Assembly (NCBI GenBank): GCA_905221605.1
Contig: CAJNDS010002535.1
Coordinates: 1,152,001 to 1,216,000, forward strand
Length of the DNA stretch: 64,000 nucleotides
Direction: 5' to 3'
DNA from: Symbiodinium natans
Lineage: Eukaryota > Sar > Dinophyceae > Suessiales > Symbiodiniaceae
The notes beneath the pieces were generated by a model that was given only the letters and a program-made list of their open reading frames with translations, was not told the DNA's origin and searched no databases. Below are positions 51,510 through 59,985 of this stretch, in pieces; position 1 is the first letter of the stretch; the number at the start of each line of letters is the position of its first letter. A program made the translations under genes and the position numbers.

Positions 51510-53648
51510 TCACAGGGTCTTGGCTAGGTGCAGAACATGCCTGACTGGGTTGAAAAGGAACTCGAATTCCTCCGCATCCTCGGCTGCCTGCCAAGCTGCA
51601 CTAAGAGCCGAATCTGGAGAACTGGAAGAAGTCACCTCGTCCGAAGGAACCGCTGGGAGAGGTACGCAGGTAGAAGCGGGGGCACCATCCGGAGCGAACG
51701 AGACCAGGTCGAAGGTGCCAGAGGTCGAAGAAGAAGCCGCTGCACGCACCAGCCCAGCACCAGGATCATCGTCCTCAGAATCGCTCGAGGAGTCCACGTC
51801 CAGCTCCGCTGGCGGTCTGGCACTCAAGGCCGGAATTTCACCACTTGGCTCGGCCGGGGCGAGGGCAGGCACTGTGAACGGCACATCGGGCAAGGGTGGC
51901 CGAGAACCACGAGCACTAGGACGTAGAGGGCGAAAGCCAGATGCCACGGCCCTCACCACTTGCTGCTGCAACTCCAAGGGACCGGCGATGTCATCACGCC
52001 CATACAACTCTGGCATCGCCCCGGAAACCGAGCGATGATGACCTTGCTGACGACGAAGATTATCATCGAGCAGAAGCTGTTTAGCCACGGAGAGGAGGGT
52101 GACCTTCAGAGAGTGGACTCCGATAAGGTCCAAATCTGGACGCTTCTCTGCCGGCGTAGAAGAATAGCAATCCCGAAGCAATGACCGCAGGAGCAGAATA
52201 CCTCGGTGTCGAGAGAGAGGACCCAGTAACTGAGGTCGCCAGGGGTCGTCGCCGAGCTCCGCCAGAAGAAAATCCGGCTCGAAGTTGGGGTGCAAAGAGG
52301 TAGTCGTATGAACCGCTTCTTGCAAGAGCTGCACGAACACCTGGCCCCAACCCGGGCCGCCCACCGGGCGGGATGTAAAGCCGCTGGCCAGAGCGGCCCA
52401 AGGCATGGAACGCGATGTCGTCTTGGTTCGCATAGCACAACCCAGGACAGCGGATTCCACGGCGTGAACCTTGGCCGGCGATGACCAAAGAGCATCCGAC
52501 CAGCGCAAGCTAGCCAAAATGCAGGTCAGAAAAGCCCCACACTGCAAACGTCGAGCGGGAGAGAGGGTCACATCGAGGATCTGAACCTCCAGCCAGATGA
52601 CAAAAGACAATGGTAGAGGGGCAGTCTCAAGCCGTTGTGTTGCCACCGCCGCTCGAGCATAAGAGGACACCGCCGATGTTGCCAGTGCTGAAATCAGCGA
52701 GGGAATCTCGAGGCGGCGTGCCACAAAGCGGAGACCCTTAATCCAACCAACTGCTGATTGCGACGTACCCCGTGCATGAACCTGGAGGAAGTCGAGCAGC
52801 ACACGCAGGCTGGGCGAAAACTGGGACTCTGACAGAACCGCGCAGAAGGAGACCCACTGATCCCAGCAGTTGAAGTAGGCACTCAGAGTTGCAGGTGCAT
52901 AAGACACAACCAGACGCACCATATGTGTCTCGCCCCCAGGCTGACGGAGAAGATCCGAGATCACGTCACTGTCCTTGCGTGCAGAGCATGCTATGCCCAG
53001 CCAACGGTCCAGCTGCGAATTGCGAGCATTGCGAAAAGCTTCCTGCATAGTTGAGACCGATCGAATGCCCAGATTTGCAAAGGGAGGAGCCGGGGGAAAG
53101 CAAGGGCTCGGTGTGTGAAGCGGTCCTGAAGTTGGAGTAGTCCAAGATGGCCGAAGGTACGGTGACATAGGAGTCCGTAGCCGAGGACGCAGAACCGGAG
53201 CCGCGCAAGCAGATGTAGGAGTCGCCTGCAAGGGGGCTCGCACCCGCGGAAAAAGAAATGGGGCCCGACTCGGTACTGCCACAGGTAGGCGAATCCGAAC
53301 AGGACGGTACGACTCCGAGAGCTTTCCATCAGTCCAGCGAGATGGTCGAGGCAGCATGACGTAGTCAGCAGGCGTATGGGACCACCATGCAAAATGGGAT
53401 GAGGAGGGGGGGACCACTAACTTCCCGAAAACTAAGGAAAAACTCCAAAGTGAAGCAGCGGGAACAAGCACGTGAACGGTGGCAACAACCGGCGTGCAAA
53501 AAGGCACTATCGAAGAAGGCGCAAACCTTTGGGAGCTGAAGCACGGCACCCGTTCACGAACTGTACAGGCCCGAAGGCAGTGGTTCCTGAGAGGCACAGG
53601 AAGCCCTGGTATAAAAAACCCTTGTTGCAAAGGCCAAAACAACCCCAA
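51510..53648 (-). CDS. Tyrosine recombinase of the DIRS-like element
   Basis: The open frame begins at a TTG; the first in-frame ATGs are at residues 98, 161 and 201, so the real start is uncertain. Core-binding-like helices about 250-340 (TLSAYFNCWDQWVSFC). Catalytic part: R382 in ILASLRWSDAL, candidate Lys409 in AMRTKTTSR, H512-x-x-K515 in GVHSLKVTLL (Lys where Arg is usual), GHHR at 536-539, and the nucleophile Y549 in MPELYGRDD. The C-terminal 130 residues are acidic and Ser/Pro rich. It would integrate a circular cDNA by recombination, replacing a DDE integrase. It lies upstream of Gag in coding direction, unlike classical DIRS-1. Confidence 0.82.
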   Translation of the reverse strand: MGLFWPLQQGFFIPGLPVPLRNHCLRACTVRERVPCFSSQRFAPSSIVPFCTPVVATVHVLVPAASLWSFSLVFGKLVVPPSSSHFAWWSHTPADYVMLPRPSRWTDGKLSESYRPVRIRLPVAVPSRAPFLFPRVRAPLQATPTSACAAPVLRPRLRTPMSPYLRPSWTTPTSGPLHTPSPCFPPAPPFANLGIRSVSTMQEAFRNARNSQLDRWLGIACSARKDSDVISDLLRQPGGETHMVRLVVSYAPATLSAYFNCWDQWVSFCAVLSESQFSPSLRVLLDFLQVHARGTSQSAVGWIKGLRFVARRLEIPSLISALATSAVSSYARAAVATQRLETAPLPLSFVIWLEVQILDVTLSPARRLQCGAFLTCILASLRWSDALWSSPAKVHAVESAVLGCAMRTKTTSRSMPWAALASGFTSRPVGGPGWGQVFVQLLQEAVHTTTSLHPNFEPDFLLAELGDDPWRPQLLGPLSRHRGILLLRSLLRDCYSSTPAEKRPDLDLIGVHSLKVTLLSVAKQLLLDDNLRRQQGHHRSVSGAMPELYGRDDIAGPLELQQQVVRAVASGFRPLRPSARGSRPPLPDVPFTVPALAPAEPSGEIPALSARPPAELDVDSSSDSEDDDPGAGLVRAAASSSTSGTFDLVSFAPDGAPASTCVPLPAVPSDEVTSSSSPDSALSAAWQAAEDAEEFEFLFNPVRHVLHLAKTL

Positions 53649-53789
53649 GGAATCAACCGGAACCTAAAGCCGAAGAAACCGGAGAAACCCTGAAGGGAAG
53701 GCCAACGGTGTGCATATGGAAAAGTCGCACGCCGTGGCCGACCTCCGAGGAGAGCTGCCTCGCACAAAAGGAAGCAGACGCCGTCGAGA

Positions 53790-54590
53790 TCACGACATGG
53801 GCTCAGCAGAGGAAGTGTCGTGAGGAGCTGCCATAGAGTGCTGCAGTGCCGCCAGTTGAGCTTCCAGACGTGAGAGCCGCGATGTCACTGAACTAGAAGC
53901 TGTGGAAGAGGATTCGGAAGGTGTCACACCACCCAAAGCTGCTTCGAGAACGGCGATGCGATAGGTCGTCCCCACAGCCCACGTATCTGGTGGAGGGTCG
54001 ACAGGGCAGGGAGACAGAGGGATCCAACCAGCCAGGCCGTTCAAGAGCCGCTGATGGGTGTCAACCATCGCGGACAAGGCTCGAACCTGATTTCGAAGGT
54101 CCAAAATCCAAGGAGCAGGAGGCACCACGGGAGCATTCGGATCAAGGCGGGTCGGCCCGCACATCAAGCGCGCCTCCAGTGATTCCAAAGCTGAGCCAAG
54201 GGCTGCACAGCAAGCGTCAGTCTCTTGCAAGGCGAGGATGACAGCGACATCCAACGGCGGCATTCCCGAACCTTCCAGCAATGGTAGAGGTGACTCGTAG
54301 ACAAACTGGCGAAGCTGGTTGAACCAAGCGCGGGCTGAACCACCAGCAGCAGGGAGAACGTCTCGAGCACGAAGCTGATTCTCCAGTGCCTGTACCCGGA
54401 GGCGCAAGGAGGTGAGCTCGTCCGGCATGCGGTAGGGAGCAGAGGCAGAAGGCATTGCTGGCGATGTCGATGCCCTGAGTGCCGGAATGTCATCATCACT
54501 GCTAAAACTGACCACCGGATCATCTGGTAAAGGGGCCTGATGGCGAAGGCAGACATTGTGTCTCACATGGCGGCGCGAGCGGGGCGGCAT
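53790..54590 (-). CDS. Coiled-coil protein of the DIRS-like element, unknown
   Basis: Taken from the ATG at 54590 (MPPRSRRHVRHNV); an upstream extension to 54773 is open but lacks support. About 266 residues. Two predicted coiled-coil patches: LTSLRLRVQALENQLRA near the N-terminus and VTSRLSRLEAQLAALQHSMA at the C-terminus, separated by Pro-rich sequence with WILDLRNQVRALSAMVDTHQ. A structural (second Gag-like) role is possible, but I recognise no family. Confidence 0.45.
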   Translation of the reverse strand: MPPRSRRHVRHNVCLRHQAPLPDDPVVSFSSDDDIPALRASTSPAMPSASAPYRMPDELTSLRLRVQALENQLRARDVLPAAGGSARAWFNQLRQFVYESPLPLLEGSGMPPLDVAVILALQETDACCAALGSALESLEARLMCGPTRLDPNAPVVPPAPWILDLRNQVRALSAMVDTHQRLLNGLAGWIPLSPCPVDPPPDTWAVGTTYRIAVLEAALGGVTPSESSSTASSSVTSRLSRLEAQLAALQHSMAAPHDTSSAEPMS

Positions 54591-55077
54591 GAGAATAACG
54601 CACTCAACTCTAAGTAGACCCCGACAAGGTCGCAAAAGCACAGGTCCCCCAAGCCCTGAACATGCGTGAAGGACAGGCCGTCCACTAGCGGCGCCCTCAC
54701 CGATCGAGCCAAGCCGAGCGCGGCAAGGCAGAAGATGCACACAGACAGTAACGTGCCTTACTGCAAAGCTCACGAGATGAGCAGCACGTCAAAAGCAAGG
54801 GGAGCATGAACGTGCCATCACAAATTGCCAGCGTGGCCGGATGACAAGGCAACCCAAGACCGCGACGGCAATTTTGCAAGCGAGTGCACCAACTGAAGGC
54901 TGGGTACCAAAACTCATCGCTGAAAAAATGCGACCTGTACAGAGTACCTGGTGAGAACTAAAGCAAAAGATTTGCCCAACCAAGATCCAGTAGCCATACT
55001 GAGGAACAAGGAGCCAAAGGCCAGAACTGGCCACAGCAAAGTCCCAGCCGATGTCGAGGTTCGCCAGTAAGAGAAAT

Positions 55078-55773
55078 TCAAGACAAACGACGTCGAGCAC
55101 GTGGTGGGCTGCCAGATGCCGATGAAGGACGGTCTGGGACCATAAGAGCCGAGGCCTCATCCTGACATACCACCGCAGCTGCATCGGACTCGGGCGCTGC
55201 AGCCGGCAGTGGGCTATCATCAAGTTCCCGAAGATGACACATGAAGCGAGCAAACACCTGCAGAAGAACCTGGATTGGCCAAGGGGCGCCAGGAAGATTC
55301 GAATCTTGCACTGGAAGAGGCACCTCCCGCAGTCGAGTGTACAAATAATTGCAGACCTCCAGAGCAGCAGGATGATGAAGTGTCAATCCCGAGAGAGCAG
55401 TACGAAAAGGCGCGTGAAAAAGCGCCGCGGCCTCCGTATGACTCTGCAAGAGATCCACCAGGTGATCGGCCAGCTCAAAGTCCGGAGTCGGGTCCGAGGC
55501 AGAAGCTGCAGCCTGAGACTGGGGTTGCGAAGCCACGCCAGCATCAGGCCCGCAAGCAGCCACCGGGGAGCCTCCAGCAGGTTGTACACTGTGTGATGAA
55601 GCCGACGACGGAAAGTCCCGCTCGGCCCTGGACCAAGCATCTAACGCCGGGTGCTGCACAGCTGGTGGGACTTCCACCGTATCCGGCCAAAGGCGGCGAC
55701 GCCGACGCGTGACCCCAGCAGTGGCCAAATGGAAGCCATGGCACCAAAGGAGCACCAGAACAAGGGCTCGCAT
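55078..55773 (-). CDS. Leader ORF of the DIRS-like element, unknown
   Basis: Starts with an ATG 10 bp inside repeat A1. The N-terminus MRALVLVLLWCHGFHLATAG looks like a signal peptide or membrane anchor. The rest is Ala/Ser/Pro rich, with a helical middle (ADHLVDLLQSHTEAAALF, VCNYLYTRLREV, PIQVLLQVFARFMCHLRELD) and a C-terminal RARRR. No family recognised. Its position as first ORF and its intactness (231 codons) argue that it is expressed. Confidence 0.45.
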   Translation of the reverse strand: MRALVLVLLWCHGFHLATAGVTRRRRRLWPDTVEVPPAVQHPALDAWSRAERDFPSSASSHSVQPAGGSPVAACGPDAGVASQPQSQAAASASDPTPDFELADHLVDLLQSHTEAAALFHAPFRTALSGLTLHHPAALEVCNYLYTRLREVPLPVQDSNLPGAPWPIQVLLQVFARFMCHLRELDDSPLPAAAPESDAAAVVCQDEASALMVPDRPSSASGSPPRARRRLS

Positions 55774-55782
55774 GTGTCTAGT

Positions 55783-55996
55783 TAAGACAAAACTGCGAGG
55801 TCAAGACCTCCCGGGATCAGTCGAGCAAGAAACTGCCGGGCCAAAAAGATTGGAAAACATGCCAAGCAAAATGTGAAATCCTCAAGAGAAAATCTTCATG
55901 TCATGCACCGAGAAAATTCTCAAGAGGAAAACATAAGCTAGGCATGCCGGCCGGGCAGGGCGGGGGGGCAAACACCCTGGTTTAAAACCGTGTCCG
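55783..55996 (-). repeat. Split direct repeat A1
   Basis: 214 bp, copy of A2 at 45048-45261; the outer, 5' end of the element in coding sense. Confidence 0.95.
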
Positions 55997-56046
55997 ACCG
56001 ACCTACTGAGCTGCTGACTAAAGCGGCGCCCACTTCAAAAAAAAGT
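55996..56046. repeat. Flanking ~50-bp repeat, right of the DIRS-like element
   Basis: Direct-orientation copy of 44662-44713 with one C-to-A change and one A fewer. Outside the A1 repeat. Confidence 0.85.
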
Positions 56047-57433
56047 TGTAGGCCTGGGATGCAACGTCGAGGCTTCAATAGTTACGCTTTCAAAGCTCAG
56101 AGAGCTAGTTTGGGCCTACAATGACAGGGTGGATTTTGCCGGCCCGCTTTATATCTACGGAGAGAACCCCAAACAGGAAAGACCAAGGAAATGATGGGAT
56201 CGTCTTAATGTCAGATAATCAGATCTCAGATTTAGAACTGTTCAAAAGTTAAGAGATGTAAGACATGAAGATATGCCAGAGATTAATAGTCCAAATATAA
56301 GATTTCCTGTATTTGAAGGTGATTAAGTCATAACAGAAGTGGATAACGGGAAAAATGTTCATCCTGTGCCATCCAAATTCTGAGATGACAGAAAGGATTT
56401 GGAAAAGATATGAAAGTAAAAGAGTTAAGAAAGAAAAATTATTGACTCTAGGATATACTACTTCTGGAGACCCTTGAAAGATGGGTACAAAATAATTTCC
56501 AAATCCTCCAAACAAGCCAGGCAGTACTTAAAAAAGATCATACGAAAGCCATGCAATGTAATGCTTACTTACATTGTAGAAGTTCTGGTATTCTGGAGTT
56601 TTCTGTCGAGCCTAGGAAAAACATCCTTGAGTCATACTTTAAACCGCGCCTTGATGACACAGCTTGCATGAGAATCAGTCCGCGCCGGTTCAAGATGCCG
56701 AAGCGATCGCAGCACAAGAGTGCAGTCATCATGCAACACAGCAGCTCCCTCAGCGCAGCACTGAAGATTGGCATGTCAGTTTCGGCGTAAAATTTTGTTG
56801 CCCTTAGGGCCTTATGCTAAATTACAAAGCCGGTCTCCCCGAATAATACCAATACTGCATTACGAAGCCGGCTCCGTCCAAACCCAAAAGCTCTCACGCA
56901 AATGAATTTTCAAAAATTAGCAAAACAAAAATTGTTTTTCACGTTGTATGGCATTTTGGACATGCGCTGGACTTCGAATAGACTGCGGTCATCAAAGGCG
57001 ACCAAGGCAGAAAACTTCCAAGTACTCCACAGTCGATCGATTTCGAATGCCTGCCTTTTTCAACAGCGACATTATCTAAGATATATCTGCTGCGTGCTGA
57101 TGTGTTGCCGCGCTGCTGCTACAGTGTCTGCACCAAAACATGCGACTCCAAAGCTGGTTGCGCTGCTGCAGTGTCGAGCACGTTTTTTTGTCATTTGTCG
57201 ATCCCCTTGAAAAAAGTTGTGCTTGTTCGGGGTCTGCCTGGAAGTTTATCTCAAAACCCGCAAGCCCTAATCCTACGCCCAGACTATTAACCCTAAGTTT
57301 TTAACCTTGGAACCCTACGTTGCCAAGCAACAAAATGCGAACATCAATGGAATGCCACATAACATGGGCAAAATATTCAAATGTAACACAAAAATGCACA
57401 AAACACACACCATGGATGTGTGGGCGTGGTGTT
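56047..57433. other. Non-coding with a dispersed repeat
   Basis: AT-rich, ORF-poor. Contains the dispersed repeat at 56593-56800. No gene seen. Confidence 0.4.
56593..56800 (-). repeat. Dispersed repeat, copy 2 (inverted relative to 40613-40800)
   Basis: Reverse complement of the first copy; the pair straddles the DIRS-like element about 16 kb apart. Confidence 0.85.
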
Positions 57434-57598
57434 TCCAAAGCCGCCAAACTTATGTTTTTGCTCGAATTCAGGGTTTTTGAAAGCCCAAAATGGTCAAAAA
57501 TCGCAAAAATTGGCTTTTTTGGGGGTTTTCAGGGCCGCGAAACTTACATTTTGGCCTTAATTCAGGGCTTGTGAACGCCCAAAATGGTCAAAAATCCC
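57434..57598. repeat. Imperfect tandem duplication, about 90-bp unit
   Basis: Both units end in AACGCCCAAAATGGTCAAAAATC or a close variant, and begin with GCC(A/G)CGAAACTTA-like sequence. Confidence 0.7.
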
Positions 57599-57611
57599 TT
57601 TCTTTGCCATT

Positions 57612-58088
57612 CTGGTAGTTCCCGGTCCCTCCCGTGTTCTCCCCTTGTCCCTTCCTGTCCCTCCCTGTCCCTCCCGTCTCCCTCCCGTCTCCCTCCCACA
57701 TCCCTCCCATGACCCTTTTCCCTCCCCCTGCAGTGTTTTTCCCATGTCCCTCCCTTGTCCCTCCCGCGTCCCTCCCTTGTCCCTCCCATGTCCCTCCCTT
57801 GTCCCTGCCGTGTCCCTCCCTTGTCCCTCCCTTGTCCCTCCCTTGTCCCTTTTGTCCCTCCCTTGTCCCTCCCTTGTCCCTCCCGCGTCCTTCCCGTGTC
57901 CCGCCCGTGTCCCGCCCGTGTCCCGCCCTGTCCCGCCCTGTCCCGCCCTTGTCCCGCCCATGTCCCGCCCGTGTCGCGCCGTGTCCCGCCCTTGTCCCGC
58001 CCTTGTTCCGCCTGTGTCCCGCCCTTGTCCGGCCATGTCCCACCCTTGTCCCGCCCTTGTCCCGCCATGTCCCGCCCTTGTCCCGCCT
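57612..58088. repeat. Pyrimidine-rich minisatellite (CCCTTGTCCCTC family)
   Basis: About 475 bp of 9- to 12-bp units. The left part is TGTCCCTCCC type and the right part TGTCCCGCCC type, so a unit variant has spread from one end. All six frames are open; the long ORFs are artefacts. A very short related stretch occurs at about 61677-61700. Confidence 0.95.
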
Positions 58089-58258
58089 TTTTTTTTTCAA
58101 GTGCCACGAGCGGCTCAGTTCCGTAGCTTCTGCTGTAGTGCTTTTATGGTTTCGGCAGCTGGCGTTGGCAAAAACTCCACAGCTGTCTGATTCTTCGACA
58201 AGCTGAAGCAAGGGCATCACAATAACTGCTCGACTCGGTCCCAAGTCCGAGCGCTGCG

Positions 58259-59053
58259 ATGCATCGTTTGATCTTACCCATTTTGGTTTTGATTTTGACG
58301 CATTGCAGTGGGCACGAGGGTTGCATCTCTACCATGGGGGATGCTGGAGCAACACCAGACAACGGCCTAGCTATGCCTTCGAAGGTTGCAAAGCTTAATG
58401 GTGTATGGGCCTATGGGGACTTCGGTCTAGTTGCTTCGAAGAACACGCAGAACATCTTGAAGCGAAGCTTTCGGAGGGCATGCAGGAGGGCCTTGGTCGA
58501 GGGCCAGACTTCGTACAAGGGCAGAGTCCTTTGTTCGCAGGATGTGCCAAAAGACCTGCAGCTCAAACTGCAAGCTCACATGAAGCATTCGACTCCTTCC
58601 ACGTCACAGTCTTCCACAGCCTTGGACTCTAGGATTGATTTGGGTCGCAAGGTCAGCCCTTCTAAACCCAGACTTCGATATTTGGTTTGGAATGCCGGGG
58701 GTCTTCCTTACGATGAGTGGATGATTTGGGCCTCTTCTGCAGCTTATGACTTAATAGTCGCCACCGAAACCCGAATGCGCTTTACCTCTGAATGGCAAGT
58801 TCCAGGGTGGACCTGCGTGCACAGTGGACATCCGAATGCTGGAATACTCGTGATGGTTGCTTGCAAGTTCTGTGCTTCGGATGGACTGTCTTGGAGGGAG
58901 GTGCTCCCGGGGAGACTGGTTCACCTGCGACTCTTTGGTCGCACCGCTGTGGGTGTTATTGTTAAGACGTCGAGGCATATGGAAATGCTTAAAAAGCTTG
59001 AATATTTAACTTACGGAAAAAATAGGGAAAAAATAGGAAAACAGGAAAAATGA
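58259..59053 (+). CDS. Truncated LINE ORF2: AP-type endonuclease
   Basis: ATG at 58259. Residues about 1-130 are unassigned with basic patches. Residues about 138-245 match the apurinic-type endonuclease of non-LTR retrotransposons: LRYLVWNAGGLPYDEW (metal-binding Asn at the first strand), DLIVATETRMR (catalytic Glu), GWTCVHSGHPNAGILVMV, RLVHLRLFGRTAVGVIVKTS. The reading then runs into the A-rich minisatellite and stops; later endonuclease motifs (SDH), RT and RNase H are missing. A 5'-retaining, 3'-truncated LINE is unusual for target-primed insertion, so later replacement by the repeat is likely. Confidence 0.7.
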   Translation: MHRLILPILVLILTHCSGHEGCISTMGDAGATPDNGLAMPSKVAKLNGVWAYGDFGLVASKNTQNILKRSFRRACRRALVEGQTSYKGRVLCSQDVPKDLQLKLQAHMKHSTPSTSQSSTALDSRIDLGRKVSPSKPRLRYLVWNAGGLPYDEWMIWASSAAYDLIVATETRMRFTSEWQVPGWTCVHSGHPNAGILVMVACKFCASDGLSWREVLPGRLVHLRLFGRTAVGVIVKTSRHMEMLKKLEYLTYGKNREKIGKQEK

Positions 59054-59345
59054 AATTAAAAAAAAAAAAAAAGTAAAAAAAAATTACTAAAAATAAATAG
59101 GAATGGAAGTTTCAGTGTGTGTTCCAAAAAAATAGGAAAAAATAGGAAAAATAGGAAAAATAGGAACCGAAATAAGGGAAAACACATGACACATAAAAAA
59201 TAGGAAAAAAGTATGAAAAAACACGAAAAAAATATGAAAAATATAGGGAAAACACATGAAACACAAAAAAATAAGAAAAATATAGAAGACATAGGAAAAA
59301 TAGGAAAAATGATAAGAATTGGAACAAATAGTAGAAAAAAAAAGT
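58988..59345. repeat. A-rich minisatellite (GGAAAAATA units)
   Basis: About 360 bp of 8- to 11-bp units; the minus-strand ORFs rich in Phe, Ile and Tyr are repeat artefacts. Confidence 0.9.
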
Positions 59346-59596
59346 AATTGACAATAGGTCATGGCAACAAGATAAAATTAGCAAAGCAAAGCAATCGTAA
59401 CTACATGGGGAAATAGTAAAACAAAGCAAAAAAAAGGTAGGAAAATCACAAGCAACCATAGGGAACATTACAAAAGCACATCACACACAGCTCCTTTAGG
59501 ATTGAAAAACCTGTAAACCCTTTTGTTAAACATACTGCAGCCTCAAAAACCTAGGAAACATAGAAAATACATCGAAACCATAGGCCTGCACTTTTG

Positions 59597-59761
59597 ATGT
59601 CAGCTCCAAATGCTGGGGCCGTTGGTGGGGGATACCATGCCTTTGCTCCTTTGCTGGATGTTATGGCTGTGGCTACGGTGGCCACCGAGACTGCTGAAAG
59701 TGCCGAAAGCGCTGAGGCTGCTGAGGCCGAAAATCCCGACCTGCCCGGGTTTTCTAAATGA
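59597..59761 (+). CDS. Small ORF, unknown
   Basis: 54 codons from ATG to TGA reading MSAPNAGAVGGGYHAFAPLL and ending AENPDLPGFSK. An internal Glu-Ser/Ala repeat (ETAESAESAEAAEAE) gives it a codon-like appearance. No family and no splice signals identified. Confidence 0.25.
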   Translation: MSAPNAGAVGGGYHAFAPLLDVMAVATVATETAESAESAEAAEAENPDLPGFSK

Positions 59762-59792
59762 GTGAGGTGCCTTTGCGTGGCAAGAAGAAGAC

Positions 59793-59985
59793 ATAAGACT
59801 TAAGACTTAAGACTTAAGACTTAAGACTTAAGACTTAAGACGTAAGACGTAAGACGTAAGACGTAAGACGTAAGACTCAAGACTTAAGACTTAAGACTTA
59901 AGACTTAAGATTTAAGACTTAAGACTTAAGACTTAAACTTAAGACTTAAGACTTAAGACCTAAGACTTAAGACTTCAGACTTAAG
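59793..59985. repeat. Heptamer array (AGACTTA)n
   Basis: About 27 heptamers, with a central run of five AGACGTA variants and single-base variants elsewhere. Confidence 0.95.

Larger units (their letters stand above)
44714..55996 (-). mobile_element. 11.3-kb tyrosine-recombinase retroelement (DIRS/PAT-like) with split direct repeats
   Basis: Coding on the minus strand. Direct repeats: A1 55783-55996, B1 45270-45545, A2 45048-45261, B2 44714-44989. In coding direction the order is A1 - genes - B1 - A2 - B2, the diagnostic split-direct-repeat layout of PAT/Ngaro-type elements. It encodes a tyrosine recombinase instead of a DDE integrase, plus RT and RNase H of DIRS type. Added domains are 2OG-oxygenase-like and DNMT-like. 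Repeat copies look identical by eye, implying recent activity. Confidence 0.9.

Noticed and set aside
57557-58244. ORFs of 120-218 codons on both strands with Gly/Arg/Asp or Pro/Cys repeats
   Set aside because: Artefacts of the CCCTTGTCCC minisatellite, which is stop-free in all frames.
59793-59985. Possible CRISPR-like array
   Set aside because: Plain heptamer tandem repeat without spacers; the genome is eukaryotic.
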